Assembly: GCA_900239685.1 (NCBI GenBank)
Contig: OENT01000244.1
Coordinates: 1-64,000, forward strand
Direction: 5' to 3'
Source of the DNA: Rotaria macrura
Taxonomy: Eukaryota; Rotifera; Eurotatoria; Philodinida; Philodinidae
DNA length: 64,000 nucleotides
Shown: positions 25,381 to 37,945 of the stretch, one piece after another
Layout of the letters: the number at the start of each line of letters is the position of its first letter
Position numbering within the stretch: the stretch's first letter is position 1
The notes under the pieces: model-generated
What the model was told of the DNA's origin: nothing
What the model saw: the letters and a program-made list of their open reading frames with translations, nothing else
Database searches by the model: none
Position numbers and translations under genes: made by a program

Positions 25381-26158
25381 TTGAAAACAAATTCAACAAC
25401 TAAATACCGATTTTGTTTTTCAATTCAATCAATTGAATGAAGCCGAATGCGAACAATAGACAATACACTAACTTATGATTGGAGAATCGACACTGGAAAA
25501 AAATTCATAACGAGAAAATTAGCGAAAGAGAATGACATCTGGTGATTGGTACAAATCAGCGACATCAAAATGGAAATATTCAGGGATTCGATCAAAGCAT
25601 GATAGATATAGTATAGTGTCTAGTATTCTAACATAGTCAATAGTAAGATGTTTATACATATGCATACATATATATATATATACATAGGTATACTTATATA
25701 TCTCGAATCTTCGAAATGTGAAGCAGAAGAATGATTTATTTTTCTTCTTTTGTTTGTGATATATGACCGCTACGGTTCACTTCCCACTTATTTCTATTTA
25801 GAACAACTTGACCGTTAATATATGCTCTTGGATATGAATAGTATGACAGTGAGGTTAAACAGTGTTGTGTTGTTATCGACCATAACAGTTATGGATGATA
25901 ATTGATGTTATGCCTAGCAAATTATCTCTGATCATAACCAGAGAGCTGTCGCATTATTGTTCTTTCCAGATTCTTCTCTGTTTCTTTCGAACAAAAACAC
26001 AGTGCAATTCATTAATATGCAAAATCTATTTTGAGGTTAAAACAAAATTGTTTATCGGAGAATTCTTTTAATAAGTTACAGTATAGGAAAATATAGACAG
26101 ATCAATGTTTTGTTTGTTTTTTTTTGTTAACTATTGGATTTATTTTTGTAAAAATATT
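25381..26158. other. Intergenic between Ku70 start and DUSP23-like stop
   Basis: AT-rich DNA with a (TA)n-type microsatellite at about 25660-25700. It should contain the Ku70 promoter. I see no coding sequence. Confidence 0.55.
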
Positions 26159-26802
26159 TCAAGCAAGTGATAATTCTTGAGTTGTTGCCAATGGTGTTGA
26201 ATCTAAATAACTTGTATCTATATCCCAACTATGAGGTTGATTAACTTCAGCATAGAAATGACGTTGTGTTGATGCAAGCGCACCATGAAAATCAACTAAT
26301 TGTTGTTCTTGTAACGATGTTTCTAATGTAATCGGCCGTATGATACGTAGATGATTAACAATATAATCCGGTGGAACTTTCCAAAGAGCCAAGAGATAGC
26401 AACCAATTAAAACGCCAGCGCTTCCCTTGCCACGAATACATTCGACAACAACGCCCTGAAGCAAGAGATAACAAGAATAGACATCAACGAATCAAAAAAC
26501 AAAAAAAGAAAAGAAACAACCTCTCCACGTTGTCGAGCAATATCCATTCGATAAACGAATTGTTGACATTGTTGCATTGTTGGTGCTCCGCCCTCAGGTA
26601 CATGTACTGTCTGAACGTGTAGATCAGCTCGAGATTGATTCGGTATATCCGATCTATACGTATCAGTTATAGAAATAACTGTATGAATACGTTGTTCAAG
26701 TAAATATCGAATATGTGATGCATGAAATGGATGAGCACATATAGCTAAACGTTTATCAATAATCCATTGAAAATATGGTGGCATTGACGGTGCATCAGTC
26801 AT
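26159..26802 (-). CDS. DUSP23-like dual-specificity phosphatase homologue, probably catalytically dead
   Basis: Two exons (26802-26521, 26455-26159) give 192 aa. The fold matches the small atypical phosphatase DUSP23/VHZ along its length: PPYFQWIIDKRLA at the start, HTVISITD, the loop before the active site, the P-loop, then CYLLALWKV, IIRPITLETSLQEQQLVDFH. The expected P-loop H-C-x5-R is here E-C-IRGKG-S: the His before the nucleophile is Glu and the phosphate-binding Arg is Ser, while the Cys stays. The general-acid position, Asp in the family, appears as Glu (VPEGGAP). The reading frame is clean, so the protein is probably made and used as a binding pseudophosphatase; this is inference. 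I chose the second ATG (26802) because it aligns with the family start; an upstream in-frame ATG exists at 26877. Confidence 0.88.
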
Positions 26803-27630
26803 TTTTGCTTCTATGTTTTCGAAAAAAAAGTCTACACTGACAACAAAATCATCGTATGAAAATTTGTTCTTTCTCAAACGTGTGTCGTTGTTTGGTAACA
26901 GCCTCCTTAAAAATCAAATAGAAACAATTTTTCTCTTTTCATTGATGAAAGAGTTTATTTCGACACAAGAAAAGACCTTGTAAATTATAGCAATGTATGT
27001 TAAATAATTCTTTCTATGATTGAAATACATCTGAGCAAACAATAATGGCATTGATTAAGCGATCTAAGATCATTCTACAATAGAAATAAACACTATAAGT
27101 CAACTGAGTGATTGAAGATGAATTCTTTTCTTCGTCAGCACGTATATAGAAATCGTCGCTCTTGATCTCAAGGAGATCTGTCTACTTCTTTTGACTTCGA
27201 TCATTAGGCGAATGCATCATCGTACATTCTTATCTGAGATTGAGTAGGAAAATTGTATTTTTGATGTATGTTTGACAACTACATTTCTATCAATGGATCG
27301 TACATCATGATACAACTTTTTGACAGTTCGAATTGTTTTTCCTGTCCAATTGAGAATCAACGAAGCAAATGAAGCATTCCTTGTCCTGTTAGTATGAATT
27401 AAGATTCTAGTTCTAAGTATGGGTTGTCGATTTTCTAACTAAATGAATGGTTATTACAATAATGCTTATCTGAAGAATTGTTTCATACACACATGGACAG
27501 ACAGTATTGTATGAAGTTATCTTCAATAGGATTGCAATACAGTTTATTTTTTAGTGCTCATTCGTATTTCGATAGAAAGCATATTTCATATCAATCAGGA
27601 AATAATCAAAAAATAGATTCTAAAAACAAA
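26803..27630. other. Intergenic, nothing recognised
   Basis: AT-rich sequence between the DUSP23-like gene and the vWA gene. I see no repeat, RNA gene or coding block I can support. Confidence 0.5.
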
Positions 27631-28730
27631 TTAGGTGGCATATTCAGGCATGTTCATTTTTTTGTAATTCGGGTTGATGTCGTGGCTGGGTACATTGGGA
27701 AGTTGACCGATCATTTTTAATTCGAGTTCATTTTGTGAGTGAGGTACATCTTGATGTTGACCGATCCTTTGTTGACATGTAGCTGTTTGAAATTGGTGAG
27801 ATTGATTGTTTCGAATTTTAGCTGAATTATGCCGAGCTCGAACTTGGTTTCTAATCATTCTTGAAACTGAATTAACTAACGCCATTACATTACCACCCTT
27901 GAAATGATTGTATGTGAAATTGAGAACACCGCATATGGTTCTTGTTTTTTTCCTATTTCTATCGCCCACTTGAATAACATGACCAGTTATGTCAAGTTTT
28001 TTTAAACGATATGATATAGTTGCAGCACGTTCAGATTTCTTTTTACCGAAATTATTACCCCCGTCAGTAATTATTAAAAGACAAAAAGGCGATGTTACAT
28101 TGCCAAGCATAGTTTTTAGTCTTTCAAATTTGTCTACACAAGCATCAATTGAATCAAATAAAGCTGTATCTTTCCCATCACATTTTAAATTTTGTAACAT
28201 GCTCAAATGACCTTCATTGATTGTTTGGAAATCAAATCGCTCTATCCGAGATGTATCAAAAGTATCTAATGAAATCTTGTCAGCCTTTGAATGCAATAAT
28301 TCAGTATCTTCAGGCTTTGGAAACAATCTAGAAAAGTAATAGATCGAACAATTTAGTAACCAACAATCATCAATAGTCTTTACCGAAGGTTGAAAAATTC
28401 TGTTAAAAACTGTATCGCATATGTGAATCGACTTTCACCCAGTGCAAAAGGGAGCCAACGATCCGAATACCACATTGAAGTACTCGTATCAAGGAGGATC
28501 TGATAATAAGTAGGTGTTTGCATAATTAGTCGGTATTCATCAACAATTTCCAACAAGCTGTTATTAATTGTTAAATCCTTTGTGTTTATATCTTGACCAC
28601 AATCGGAAGTTGGACATTTTGCTCCAAAGCATTCGAGATCATATGAAAAACCACATGATGAATGAACATATGGCTTTGTGTAAAGTTGCTTACACACCTT
28701 ACATGTGTAATCGTCTTTGTTTATCGCCAT
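27631..28730 (-). CDS. RING/U-box-like plus vWA-domain protein (MIDAS intact)
   Basis: Two exons (28730-28384, 28327-27631) give 347 aa. Residues about 8-50 form a Cys-rich module CKVCKQLY...SSCGFSYDLEC...KCPTSDC in which the His expected after the third Cys of a RING is missing, so it is a modified RING or U-box. A vWA domain follows from about residue 77 with a complete metal-ion site: DTSTS, the Thr in GKDTALFD, and IITDGGNN. The tail is rich in Q/N/H and carries an imperfect internal duplication (IGQHQDVPHSQNE / IGQLPNVPSHDIN). The architecture suggests a ubiquitin ligase-like protein that binds a partner through vWA; that role is inference. It is divergently paired with a paralogue at 28825. 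Confidence 0.82.
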
Positions 28731-28824
28731 AATATTGGTAATATTGTTGATACACTAAAATATGATGATGTTTTCTTATCTTTTTATACCCTTGTAATTT
28801 TTTTATTATTATTTATGTTGGAAA
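28731..28824. promoter_or_regulatory. Bidirectional promoter region of the RING/vWA pair
   Basis: Only 94 bp separate the two divergent start codons. It is AT-rich with a TTTTTATA stretch near 28780. No other space is available for 5' regulatory DNA of either gene, so a shared promoter is inferred. Confidence 0.55.
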
Positions 28825-29581
28825 ATGTCTTTTTCTAAGTATGTCACCAAATTAAAATGTTCTCTTTGTCTTCGTCGTTTTTACGATCCCATCATTCTAA
28901 ACTGTGGACACACATTCGACCGACTATGTATACAACAATGGATAGATAAAAACCAAACAAACAATCAAATAAGACCATGTTCATGTCCTCTATGTCGTTG
29001 TATATTTGATCCAGCGCAATCTTTAACATCGAATGAAACCTTAAATAATCTTGTTAAATGTGAATCAACATATGAATGGTTTTTTATTGATATAGCATCC
29101 GATCAACAAAAAACAAATGTACTGCATTTTTTAAAACGACTATCTGTAAAAAAGTAAATGTAAAATTATGGTTAAACATGATGGATCGTTGCCATTTGTT
29201 TTTAGAGACATAGTGGAAACAGATCATATTACAATTGAAACTGAGGATACAAGAATAGGAATGAATTCATATTGGAATAGTGATCAAGATATAAAATTAA
29301 AACCTATGTTGAATTTAAATCATATGTTACAAGAGGCTTTTCATTATTTACAACAAAAAAATGGAATTCGAAAAATGTGTATTCTCACCGATGGATTAAC
29401 GAAACATTTGAATTTACAAAAGGTTGATGCTAATATAATTAGCCAACGTTGGATTATACATGTTGGCGATAAAAATACTGTACGCACGCGTCAACTAGCC
29501 GATGATATTAATTTTAATTTTGAACATTTCAATGAGAAAACAGTCGATATTTATGTAACACATTTTATCTCAGGTTTTTAA
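28825..29581 (+). CDS. RING-finger protein with a degenerate vWA domain
   Basis: Two exons (28825-29153, 29206-29581), 234 aa. The 52-nt intron (GTAAATG...TTTTTAG) removes what would otherwise be a stop and a frameshift. Residues 12-56 are a canonical C3HC4 RING: CSLC, NCGHTFDRLC, CPLC. The vWA part is recognisable from HVGDKN, ILTDG and NFNFEHF, shared with the minus-strand neighbour, but the metal site DxSxS has become DIASD, about 15 residues after it are deleted, and the MIDAS Thr is gone. The intron position and phase match the neighbour, so the two are a duplicated pair. It is likely an E3 ubiquitin ligase with a vWA that no longer binds metal (inference). Confidence 0.82.
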
Positions 29582-31804
29582 ATGAATCAACCTAGACAAA
29601 GTAGAGAGAAGTATTATAGAGTGAATTTGCACTCGAAAGAGAATATCACGGAAGGTAGTATTCACTATGATATAGAAAATGTCAACTATTCATTCAAGTA
29701 CAACTTATTCATACATTTTCAAGTCAGTTTTAGCTTGCTCTAAAAATCTATTGGTTTCAAAACTTTTTTTTTATCTGAATCACATTCACCATCATAATAT
29801 TTTATGTAAAACGTTTTAGTTTATCTTCTGCATGATTTTGAAGATACGAATTATCTTGTTTCGTTCATTTCAATTTAATAAATCTAGAGCGTACACTCCA
29901 GATGTTCAAGAGCATCTCGTCAGTTCATTTTAGAGCAACTACTGTCAAATAATATCCGAATTTCAATATTGATCAGGATCTATTTAAATTCGATTTTTAA
30001 AAAATTTTCTATTCTAGAGCCGCCTTTGTCAATGTCATAAAAAGTTCATGATTAATTAATCCATGTCTAATATCATAATGTAGTGTGACTGTGACGAGAA
30101 TATTCTCTTCAAACATATATCTATGTTTGAAATCGTATGATAAATTTTCATGTTCACATCTCTGCATACAATTATGTATTTCTTATACGTTTAAGAAGTT
30201 GACAGTCTATGCTCGAAGTTTGTAATGGTAGATATAATATCTTACTTACGTTTACTTGGTAAAAAAAAACTCATCATGATTCAGCATACAATGAAGAGAT
30301 AAGCATGTTTTCTAAGTCAAACCGTTTCAGTATCTGCGAGATCTTGTATAATTTTAGACATCTGAAAATTTGTTGTGAAAGAAAAATCAATTCTATTTTA
30401 AATACTTTCTACTATTCTATATAGCCTATGTTTAATTTATATGTAATTTATTTAAATTCATCAATTTCTACAACTATTCGTATTTCATATAGATCATTGC
30501 TTCCTCGTCCCACTAGCATGGCTGTATTCTTAGAAATGAAATATTATTGCAAGAAAACGAATATCTTCACGAATCCAGTTAGATAACTCAGGAACGATTC
30601 ATACATTATAGTAATTCAACAAATTTGCTGCACTGCTTGTTATTTTTACACTGTAATCTAAAATGCGTACGTGTAATTTTTGTTTTTCTAAAAATTTTTT
30701 TCAAAGATGATCTACGAGTATTGTTCAAGTACTCATAGTAATAGAAGTGTGAAGATTTTTTCGTCCAATAGATGTCTAGAATAGTATCTACGCATTCAAA
30801 TATTTTCATGCAAAGAAAAATCTCCAATCGATTTTCATTGATTATAATTCAAGTAAACTGTATCAGCTAACAAATAAGACCATCCGAAACTTGAGTATAT
30901 GCCGTTTTAGAAAATATGATGTCTATCATAGAAAACAACCAATATCGCATAGTACAATCATTTGCTTCATGTAAATATCATGAATAATATTATAAAAAAA
31001 ACAAAGCGTTTTGCTAAGTGTTGGTCGTATCTCTTTTTTTCCTTTTCATCTGTAATCTATGGAGAATATTGATAAACATAGATCGCTTATCTTTATTCAT
31101 AGAACGACAGATTTCTTCGAGAATTATTTTAAGCAACAACGGACAGTTCGATCCAATTAAACATCTATGAAAAGAGAATTCTGAAAGATTTACTTCCTCA
31201 ATTCTTTTTCAAACACAAAATTTTGTTCATAGTAATTTGACGACCTATGCTTGTAACAATTGAAAAACTAAGCAGACAAAAATATATTGTTTTCATTTTG
31301 CTTCAACTCTCGACTAAAAAATGAATCAAACCTATCGATCATATGTATATAATATCGATTTTATTTCTGTAACTGTAACCCAATATCAAGTATTCTGCAA
31401 GTACATCTAATAGAGAAAATGACTTTTCCGAAATAAAAAAATTCCAATGTAGTGAGTTTTCTCGGTATTATGAAACGAATTAAAAAATAGATTTCATAGG
31501 TACACATACACTAAATTGAGTTCTGAAAAGTAATTTTTAAATGGATTACATAGAATAGAAGAAAATTTGACACGTGTTTCTCTTTTAGTTTTCTTTAAGG
31601 AAATAATGGAAGTAAATAATACGTGTGTGTGTGTGTTTGATAGAAAATCAATTGATATGAGGAATGCACTTTTATCCATATTACAAATTTGCGTAATCCT
31701 TTCATGATTTCATATCTCTCGGTATAGCTAACTAGATGAAAACAATCTTCTCTATTCAAGTCATTATTTAAATCCACTTTGGCAGTTTCTATTCTAGAAA
31801 AAAG
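29582..31804. other. Intergenic, nothing recognised
   Basis: 2.2 kb of AT-rich DNA with a short (GT)n run at about 31623-31636. No gene-like reading frame, RNA gene or named repeat is visible. Confidence 0.5.
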
Positions 31805-32328
31805 TAAATGTGAAAACATCGGACTTATGTCCGAGAGTCATCTGTAATTCAAAAAGTGAATGAGACAAATCAGTCACTCTAGAATGTGTGCACTGGTGAA
31901 CCTTTTTGGGAAACTCCAAAACTAGTGGTCATCTGAGACATATCTAGCCATTTGGTTTCTGGATGCAGTTTTTGTGCATTTTCAGGCGATGTTTTGTTAG
32001 AAAGCAAAACTAGTATCAGATTCGGAATCAGCGTTAAAAACTGAGTCGATTTGTATACGTTGTGGATAATTCTGAGACAAAAGTGTTGTTTTGAAAAAAT
32101 CCCTTTACCCCCCCTCAGGTATTGTTTGGTGAAAAATGACAATTTTTCCGATTACTCAACCATTTCTTGCCGGATCCTTCTGATCTTCGAACTCGACCGA
32201 AATATTCATGAGACAACTCTGTGCACAAAATTTCAGCTCAATCGAATGTATTCGTAAAGAGTTATCGTGTAAACGGCCGGACACACTGACCAATTCTAGA
32301 GTGTACTCACTTTTCTAGTACACAAAAA
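31805..32328 (-). repeat. Family A interspersed repeat, copy 3 (full length, inverted)
   Basis: Full-length copy in reverse orientation. The palindrome TCGGACTTATGTCCGA (31819-31834) marks one end and GTGTACTCAC...CTAGTACAC (32301-32323) the other. It is intergenic between the RING/vWA gene and USF. Internally it shares all the blocks of copies 2 and 4. Confidence 0.9.
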
Positions 32329-32918
32329 TTGACATCCAATCTGTGTGATCGAGCTTCTAAATGATTATTAATTTTCTTAAACAGTAATTTTCAATAAACA
32401 ACAACTGATCGACATTGACCCAAAATTATTTACTCATACAATGTTTAGTTTATACAAGATGACCAAACACTAGTTACTAACGCATTCTGTTAATAATTTC
32501 AATAGTTATCAAACTGAACAAAAGTCTTTTATTCGATTTAGCATAGGAGATTAGTAAATTGTTGAATGTAATATATATCTTTTGTTAAACTAGATTTTCA
32601 TTTAAAATTGCATCGTTAACAAAATCTAATCATCCATGATTCCCAAACAATTATATTTCTTACTGTTAACATCGAATGGAAAAAGAAAGAAAAACCACAA
32701 TATATATATGGTTGATCGTCAAGCGAAAACAAAAGAGAAAAGAAAATCATACAAGATAAATATATACAGAAGAAGAAAAAAACCGAAAAAATGCGGGAAG
32801 AATAGAATAGGTTAGAAAAATCAATACTAAAAGAAGACCAATCTGTACAGTTTGCATATATCTAACTGTTGCACAATTTTAATAAAAGTTATAAATATAT
32901 ATATATACGTATTTATGT
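32329..32918. other. Intergenic, 3' flank of USF gene
   Basis: AT-rich, with a TA microsatellite at about 32894-32907 just downstream of the USF stop. Nothing else is recognised. Confidence 0.5.
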
Positions 32919-33684
32919 TCATGAGGATTCATTCCCATTCAATAGACTTTGTTTCGTTAATAAAGATTTTAATACTCCGTTTTCTTGTTCGACGACTCGT
33001 ATCTTAAATATAAAAAGAAATTAATAATCTTATATTTACATTGATATTCAAACAAACTCGATCTCGTAGTAAATCATTTTCATGAAGTATTATTCCAGCA
33101 TCCACTGTTTGTTTAACTAATGCGAGATTTTGCGTCCGAAGTTCATGTAAATATGCTATGGTTTTCTCTAGGACAACTGTTTTGCTCTACGAAGAAAGTT
33201 CTTTGTTAACTTTATGTTCTGATTATAAGAAGACAAAGAAAAAGAAGTATGATTAGTTTACTTGATTTTTGACATAAGTACTACAGTCAGGAATTAATTT
33301 TGATAATTGCTGTATATGTTGATTTATACGATCACGACGTCGTCGTTCAACAGCATTGTGTGTTGCACGTCGTTTAGCTTGTGTTATATGTGGTATATTA
33401 TCTTGGTTATCTGTACGATTTGTTTTAAGATGAGAATTCGAATCGTGTTGATTAATATCATTCGTTGACGATAGTTTTTGTTTATTGACTAATGTTGCGG
33501 CTGCTTGTAAATCAGCTAAGAATTGCTAAACGAATACGAAAAGTATAAGAAGAAAATTTCGTTTAAATTCAATTTTTACTTGTTGATTTGCTGTTGATGG
33601 AAGTAAACTTTGAGCTAAGGCTGTCAGCATAGAATTGACAACTAGCGACGGATTTTGTAATGTTGTTGGCGAACTTTTTGAAAC
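32919..33684 (-). CDS. USF: USF-type bHLH leucine-zipper transcription factor, 3' exons
   Basis: Exons 33684-33580, 33525-33262, 33186-33058 and 33002-32919 read 193 in-phase residues to the stop. The basic-helix-loop-helix is close to USF1/2: KRRATHNAVERRRRDRI, then QLSKLIPDC; basic H/E/R residues for E-box CACGTG binding are in place. A helix 2 (SKTVVLEKTIAYLHEL) and a Leu zipper with NDLLRDR and NGVLKSLL follow. Upstream of the bHLH is a Ser/Gln/Asn-rich segment. The first exon seen opens at a splice acceptor with no Met, so the 5' exon(s) lie upstream of 33684 and I could not find them. It binds E-boxes as a dimer in the nucleus. Confidence 0.93.
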
Positions 33685-36600
33685 CTATATTGAAGAAATA
33701 AATCTATTAAATATTCGGCAATATGTCTTTCGATAACTATACATTCTGTTCATGAGTTTGTTCGTCTTCGTTCATTTATTGTCAATAGTATAAGTGTTAA
33801 GTTTATCTCAGTAAATTAATCTATTAATTTACGCACGTGAGTGTCAGACGAGCAACTAATAAACGAATGTCTTCCTATTGGTCATATGTCAAAAAAATAA
33901 ATGTAACTACTTGTCAGAGGTTGGTTGTATTTATCTGTTGTAGATGTCAGCAGTTAGGTATTTCTGTCAAACTCTTTAGTCTTGATCAAGAGAGTTGATC
34001 TAGACACAACGATGGTTCCATGAGGCACATTTGACAAATAATGTCTTGGAAAATTGATAACAACAGTTCATAAAACTAAAGGCATATGATACATGTTCAT
34101 CAGAACAGATTGCCAAAATCGAAGGATTAAAATAAGGCTTGTCGTAATAGTGTAAATCTAGTGTAGAAAATAAAGTGTCTGCTATGATGATTGATTGAAT
34201 ACATCATAGTTGAACTTTTCTAGTACTGAGAATTCGTTAATGATTCAATCTGCTGTCATAAAACATTCACATGAATATCATATTGTCATTTGTAATTATT
34301 CAAATACTAATGTTAGACATACTGATAATCTAATACTAGTATTTGGACCGATTATCTTTTTCAACCATGTAGAACTGATGAAAAAACGTATGATACTCAT
34401 TTCAGTTCTCAATAGACATTATTTTGTATTCTTTTTTTCTTTGTTTCTAATTTTTTTCAAGAAATAAAGACAACATAGTAGTTATTATTAACCTATATTT
34501 AACAATCGGCAAATTCTATTGAATCATGAAACATAATATCTAATATCATGAGTATTTCATTTCAGTTTCTGCCTATAGTAGATTTATATTCAATAGAAAA
34601 GAAATAAATATACGATTATTAATTTTATCGATCATTGACAAGCTATAGACAATTTCCATAATTCTCTTGTTCTTTAATATTTCGATTAACAAATCCAATA
34701 GCAGAATAAACATATCATTTGCATCTTGTTGGTTTTCATAAACTAATTTTCTGTCAAACTATTACATTTTTAAGTTAAAATTTGTTTGTTTGCATACATT
34801 AAAAAATTTTCTATCGTTCATTTCACATGATTATGTCTGTGCATGGCCATGTTTCACAAATGTGCAATGAGTTCACGAGGTATACTCATCAATGATATAC
34901 TTATTATTAATAGAATGATTAAATGAAAAAAAAAAGATTGAAATAAAATCTTATTATTATGTCACGTTTTGAACACATAAATTCGTGAGACACTAGCAAT
35001 AGAAATTATATGTTGTTTTTTCTGAAACATGACATCTGAATACTGCAGTTTCTATTAAATTGTGTATGGTTAATTTCTAATAAGTATCTACTCTTGAGAA
35101 TGATATAGATCATATGAGAATCTTATAAACAAAGTCTTCGTTGAAATTCAAGTCGAATTAAAATAGACGACAATAGAAAGGAGATTAAAACAAGTGTGTA
35201 ATTACGATTCGATTTATAAAATGTATTCAATCCTTCGAGAAGTTCGTCTTTAGTATTCTTAAGGTAGACAATGACAATCAGTGGTGTTCAAATGATGAGA
35301 CGTAGTACAAAACGGAAAGAATCGACTTTTGTAGTTCGAGACTATACGTCGAGAAAATCACAGAATCATTTAAAATTTCCATAATTGGTTCTATCATATT
35401 AATATTAAGTCGCAACGAACCGAATTTTATTATTATTATAATATCAAGCAATTGAATTAGCCGTCGCGATAAAATTTGTACGTGCATTAAGTGTCGCTAT
35501 AATATTAGCGTTTTCAATATTGATACGTTTATTATTCCATGCATACGTCATTCAATCACTATTGAATATTGTTAATTTATGTTTATCCAATACGAATGCA
35601 ATTCTATGTTGATAAGAAAATTCATTTGATTTTTATGTTTTATTTCTGTCAGCTACAATTTCAAGTCGTCGAACAGCGCTGTTGAATTAGACGTATTCGT
35701 GATCAATAATTGCACGTGTTATAAATTCTAATATTATAATTCAAAAATAAAACTATTTGTATGTATTTAAAGTAATTGTAGTTAGTATTGCTTTTACATT
35801 AGAAGTTCGACAAAAACTATATTATGTTTATTGAATTTTCTTTTGCAATTCGTAGCACTTACTTTACATAAGATTGAATAATAAATGCTTATACTAATTT
35901 CATATGGATTCTATAAATAGTCGCAACGAAGAAACGATTGTACATGAATTAGTAAATAACTCTTTCTCTGATAATATATGTTTCTTGTTTTTTATTCGAT
36001 GAAAATATTTGTACCATGCAGTTATTTGGTGTTATCCGACAACCAAAAAATATCATACGTCATGTATCCGAGCTGGAGCACCAAGAATTTGTGGTCAAGA
36101 CGAAAAACAAGAATTGAGAGTATATCTTAGAATCATTTGCAGGAAAATATTTATATGTGATTATCTGTCTATCCTGACCACTTCCTAACGATGAATAGTA
36201 GTCGTTTACTATTGATCATGTGAGTAGTATGAATCTCTTTGATATGAATAATATGTTTTCTAATTGCTCGTTCACTCAAATGTAAACGAAGAAAAACAAG
36301 TTTTTGAGTATGTTCTGATGGTAAAAACTTTGTGTACGATCTTGTTATGTTTTTTGTTGATGATTAGTAAAAATGTTTCAAATAGTTGAATCAATACATT
36401 GTTGTCAAGAAGAAAAACATCATCTTATTTAGCCACAAAGCTTTCCAAATTACATATACTAGTTGACAGTGATAACATATGAAAGATTTCACTGGATTCA
36501 ATTATAGGAAAAAATGTTCTAACTATTCATTTATTTGAATCATTGATTTTAACATATGGCAGATAAATTACACAGATCTCCGATCAGAATTCTATTTGTT

Positions 36601-37945
36601 GATTTACCAATAGTGTTAAATACTGTATTTGAACATGTAAAGATTCTACATTAGTATATATAAACGTTCGTTGTTGATACACCGAAATATATTCTCTTTA
36701 TTTTCGACATCATAGATTCGTCCACATGGTTCTACTTCAAAAGAAAGAAACTTGATAAATTTATTTCTTCGATATCTTAAAATATAGAATATCATATGTT
36801 ATTTGTCATACAAGAAATCTTAAATGTCAATAATTATATAACTAATACTTGTGAATTGTTTGATTGATAAAGCAATTCATCAAAGATTGTATATTGTTCT
36901 CAACAACACAAATATCTGTATCAATTATTGAATTGAATCGAGTGCAATAGCAATAATAAAGCAATGGCAACAATGCATCGCTTGTAATTTTTCTGCATGG
37001 AAAGAGAAATGTTCTACGAGTCTTCTTGTCTGTTAATAACTATATGGTAGATTGATATTAAAAACGACATTTTTGTTTGCAAAAGAAAAAATAAATGATG
37101 GATGTATTCCATTTCAAAAAAGAATCTACTGAATTTTATAGACTATCATGAGATCATAGTAATGTATATTCGAAATTACCCTGAAAGAAGATATGCATTC
37201 GCATTGTACTTCGGGGAATAGATATGAAAAATCTTTCTCTAAGATACATATGTCACCAACGATATTTCATTAAAACCGAGCACTACGTTGATATAATTAT
37301 TAATGTCAGGTCAATGTGTGGGTTTTCAAATATACTGTTCTCTTTCATATATAAGTCCATTTGAAGATCTTCGGGGACATTTATTCAAGGCGGATTTATT
37401 TTAGCTACTTTTATTTTGAATTTTTGCGGGTGAAACCTTGACGTACCCTAATAGTATTCATTCTACATATCAGAGACTTAAACCACGTTTCATGTCACGT
37501 TCGCTATTATCCGAACTGATCTTTCACAAGGCATAATCTTTTTTTTTTATTGACTATTCGATCCAACATAACACAATCTTTTTATCCGTACTGAGAAAAT
37601 AAAATTTCCCTTTGTTTCATATGTGAGATAGATATACTAATGTGAAACTTAGAGTAAATGTATATTGAATCATATGTAATTAATTTTTCCCGGGTGCATG
37701 TATTCATTTATTTTTTTTCTCAATTCATAGTTGAATGAAAGATGTCACTGTTCAAGATTTTAAAATGAAATTTTTATTTATTTTTAAGGAATGCAATTAT
37801 TTTTAATTTTTGAAAATATCATAATGAAATTTTACAATGAAGTCTTAGTTTGGTATAACTGTTAAGTTTCTATAGAAACTGATGAATTCAAGTAATTATA
37901 CCACTTTTACATGCGTTTAATTTCAAACTTCGAGTGCGAGACAAG
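33685..37945. other. 4.3 kb with no recognised gene; should hold USF 5' exon(s)
   Basis: Very AT-rich DNA with no long reading frame. The missing USF first exon(s) and the promoters of both flanking genes must be in or beyond this stretch. I see no repeat family A copy here. Confidence 0.45.

Noticed and set aside
27478..27720. 80-codon plus-strand ORF
   Set aside because: Its 3' part is antisense to the well-supported vWA gene exon.
29154..29205. Considered as a stop plus frameshift that would make the RING/vWA plus-strand gene a pseudogene
   Set aside because: GTAAATG and TTTTTAG ends, correct phase and the matching intron in the paralogue show it is a 52-nt intron.
35278..35487. 69-codon minus-strand ORF as a candidate USF 5' exon
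   Set aside because: No acidic or Gln-rich activation features, no good donor in the required phase, and composition typical of random AT-rich DNA.
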